The notes below the pieces were generated by a model that was not told the DNA's origin, made no database searches, and was given only the letters and a program-made list of their open reading frames with translations. 64,000 nt of DNA. Origin: CAWCTD01 sp963798455 (GTDB lineage Bacteria; Acidobacteriota; Terriglobia; Bryobacterales; Bryobacteraceae). Below, one piece after another: positions 62,288 through 64,000 of this stretch. How positions within the stretch are numbered: the first letter of the stretch is position 1; every line of letters begins with the position of its first letter. A program made the translations under genes and the position numbers. Location: positions 682,001 to 746,000 of the forward strand of contig CAWCTD010000003.1 in assembly GCA_963798455.1 (NCBI GenBank), read 5' to 3'.

Positions 62288-62893
62288 ATGGCCGGGGATC
62301 GAATGGCGCGAGAAGAAAATGCCGCGGTTGCCATCTACCGGGATTCCCGGGCCGCCGGGACAGCCATCCAGAAGCTCAAGGAATCGGGTTTCGATATGGC
62401 CAAAGTCTCGGTGGCAGCCCGGGACGAAAGGAGTGGCAGCCACGTCACCGGCTACTACAGGGGTACAAACGGCATGAACTACTGGGGCCGTTTGGAGCAG
62501 TTTTGGGGCCCACTCTGGGGGTTACTGTCTGGCTGGGCGTTTTTCGCCGTTCCTGGCTTGGGGCCGGTCCTCGTGGCCGGTCCCCTGGCTGGGTGGACCG
62601 TGGCCATCCTCGAAAACGCAGCCATTTTCGGCGGCCTTACCGTGATCGGCGCCGGGCTGTACAACATCGGCGTCCCTAAAGAATCCGTTCTGGGCTGCGA
62701 AGCGGCGATGCGGGATGGGAAGTACATTGTGCTGGTACATGGCGCCGGGGAAGAGGTGGGCCGCGCCAAGAAGCTTCTCACCACGGCCGAAGAGCCGGTT
62801 CCACCACGGCATGAGGCGCCCCCGCTGGCCGCGCTTTCTCTGGCCGGACTCTCGGGCCGCGCTCCTACGGACCCGTCTCTCGGCATCCACTGA
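62288..62893 (+). CDS. General-stress-type membrane protein
   Basis: A 201-residue protein. The N-terminal 50 residues look like the general stress 17M-type domain (VAIYRDSRAAGTAIQKLKES, GFDMAKVSVAARDE). A hydrophobic glycine-rich middle follows (GPLWGLLSGWAFFAVPGLGP, GWTVAILENAAIFGGLTVIG) with two or three membrane segments, then GVPKESVLGCEAAMRDGKYIVLVHG. Function is unknown; stress-linked by similarity only. The in-frame ATG at 62303 is an alternative start. It is upstream of zwf by 57 bases. Confidence 0.75.
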   Translation: MAGDRMAREENAAVAIYRDSRAAGTAIQKLKESGFDMAKVSVAARDERSGSHVTGYYRGTNGMNYWGRLEQFWGPLWGLLSGWAFFAVPGLGPVLVAGPLAGWTVAILENAAIFGGLTVIGAGLYNIGVPKESVLGCEAAMRDGKYIVLVHGAGEEVGRAKKLLTTAEEPVPPRHEAPPLAALSLAGLSGRAPTDPSLGIH

Positions 62894-62950
62894 GGCGGCC
62901 ATCCCACGTTCAAGTTTGTGGAATCATAGAGTCGGAGGGGGCATCCCCGG

Positions 62951-64000
62951 GTGACTACGCCTGAGCCGTTCCTCTTCGTCGCTTTTGGGGGGACGGGCGA
63001 TCTGACACAGCGGAAGCTATTGCCTGCCCTGCGCAGCCTGATGGAGAAGGAGCAGATTGACGTCCGCTCGCCCGTGCTGGCAGTCGCGACGCAGAGGTAT
63101 ACCGACGAGCAGTACCGGGATTGGGCCCGCACCGCAGTGGGGACCGGCTCATCGGACGGCCGTTGGGCGGAGCGCCTCTTCTATCAAACCATCGGCGGGT
63201 CAGGCCCGGAGGACTTCCGCGCCGTCGGGGCCCGCATCGCCGCTCTGGAGCAGGAGAACAACCTGCCCGGCTGCCGGGTGTTCTACCTGGCCCTGCCTCC
63301 TGATGTTTTTCCGGAGGTTGTCAGCCGTCTGGGCGAGGCGGGACTCAATCGCAGCCGGTGCTGGACGCGAGTTGTCGTCGAGAAGCCGTTCGGCAGCGAC
63401 CTGGAGTCCGCGCGGGCGCTGAACAACCATGTACACCGCTATTTCGACGAGAAGCAGGTCTACCGGATTGACCACTACCTGGGGAAGGAGACGGTGCAAA
63501 ACCTCCTGGTCTTCCGCTTTGCCAATGCCATGTTCGAGTCCGTATGGAACCGCGACCGCGTGGCGAGTGTCTCCATCACGGTGGCCGAGGAACTGGGAGT
63601 AGAGCACCGCGGCCGGTACTACGAGAAGGCAGGGGCTCTCCGAGACGTCGTACAGAACCACCTCACCCAACTGCTGACCATCGCGGCCATGGAGTTGCCC
63701 GCAGCCTTCGATCCCGGGGCCATCCGGTACGAAAAGACCAAGGTGTTGAAAGCAGTTTCACCCATCCGGCTGGAGGACGTGGCCTTCGGCCAGTACGCCA
63801 GAGGGCACTTGAACGGCACGGAAGTGCCCGGCTACCGTGAGGAACTGTGGGTGGCGCCCGACTCGGAGGCAGACACCTTCGTCGCGCTGAAGCTGAACAT
63901 TGCCAACTGGCGCTGGCACGGGGTGCCATTCTATCTCCATACGGGCAAGCGGCTGCCACGGCGGGTCAGCCAGATGGCCGTGACCTTCCGCCGGCCACCG
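62951..64000 (+). CDS. zwf: Glucose-6-phosphate 1-dehydrogenase (3' end beyond the window)
   Basis: Oxidises glucose 6-phosphate to 6-phosphogluconolactone, feeding the pentose phosphate and Entner-Doudoroff pathways. The first 350 residues are present. The N-terminal NAD(P) motif reads FVAFGGTGDLTQRKLLPAL, where most family members have GASGDL. The catalytic motif RIDHYLGKETVQNLLVFRF and IRYEKTKVLKAV are intact, and the frame is open to the edge. The GTG start at 62951 has GGAGGG about 10 bases upstream. Confidence 0.95.
   Translation, partial: MTTPEPFLFVAFGGTGDLTQRKLLPALRSLMEKEQIDVRSPVLAVATQRYTDEQYRDWARTAVGTGSSDGRWAERLFYQTIGGSGPEDFRAVGARIAALEQENNLPGCRVFYLALPPDVFPEVVSRLGEAGLNRSRCWTRVVVEKPFGSDLESARALNNHVHRYFDEKQVYRIDHYLGKETVQNLLVFRFANAMFESVWNRDRVASVSITVAEELGVEHRGRYYEKAGALRDVVQNHLTQLLTIAAMELPAAFDPGAIRYEKTKVLKAVSPIRLEDVAFGQYARGHLNGTEVPGYREELWVAPDSEADTFVALKLNIANWRWHGVPFYLHTGKRLPRRVSQMAVTFRRPP

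Overview
The window reads as a chromosomal segment of a GC-rich, Gram-negative soil-type bacterium, most likely an Acidobacteriota member of the Solibacter/Bryobacter kind. This is inference from the gene set (a small secreted protein family, a DUF2393-like protein, lipid export and TonB genes, a KirBac channel) and from dispersed palindromic repeats of a type I associate with these genomes. No rRNA operon and no CRISPR array is present; one tRNA (Leu, GAG) is.

Layout. 1-8.0 kb is a tightly packed minus-strand operon: DUF2393-like, DUF167, eda, a Trm112-like zinc protein, a GT9 glycosyltransferase, an MsbA-like exporter, yicC, gmk, rpoZ, coaBC and a uracil-DNA glycosylase cut by the window edge; most junctions are 4-base ATGA overlaps. 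8-12.8 kb holds yjbQ, an ABC-2 exporter, purE, a Tat-exported DUF362 protein and an inward-rectifier-type K+ channel. 12.85-14.6 kb is a small island beside tRNA-Leu that carries only a Fic gene and is bounded by a 28-bp copy of the tRNA 3' end. 14.7-23 kb has secG, a GT39-type membrane glycosyltransferase, the complete glycine cleavage operon gcvT-H-PA-PB, an aldo/keto-reductase-like gene and an RraA-like gene. 23.06-28.06 kb is an overlapping gdhA-mutS-anmK operon broken by dozens of small indels confined to about 23.39-27.48 kb, most likely a poorly polished assembly stretch. 28.05-30.3 kb is a mobile patch: a REP-associated tyrosine transposase and an IS110 transposase among three REP-like palindromes.

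30.3-34.6 kb is one overlapping operon coding a TonB receptor, an ECF S component, a SAM methyltransferase, a short EcfT and an EcfA ATPase: an apparent two-membrane uptake route for an unidentified small molecule. Then come an FAD oxidoreductase, a PspC protein, a second LeuB-type dehydrogenase, and the leuA-leuB-leuC-leuD operon (leuB and leuC each carry one frameshift) with a divergent LysR regulator. 43.5-47.7 kb is an acquired McrB/McrC-like restriction island with a truncated DUF4928-like gene and no methyltransferase; it is bracketed by a 192-bp copy of the lysR 3' end. 48-64 kb holds a DUF885 lipoprotein, a VapBC toxin-antitoxin pair, a LytTR regulator, inositol-phosphate synthase, an epimerase, a Pta/deacetylase/AckA acetate group, a histidine kinase with two response regulators (one sigma-54 dependent) next to a clear sigma-54 promoter, a stress-type membrane protein and the start of zwf.

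Two themes deserve attention. First, three insertions (fic at tRNA-Leu, the Mcr island at lysR, leuB2 at pspC) share one architecture: the intact host gene, then the insert, then a partial duplicate of the host gene's 3' end. Second, many genes have a -10-like hexamer ending 6-8 bases before the start codon, which suggests leaderless transcripts.
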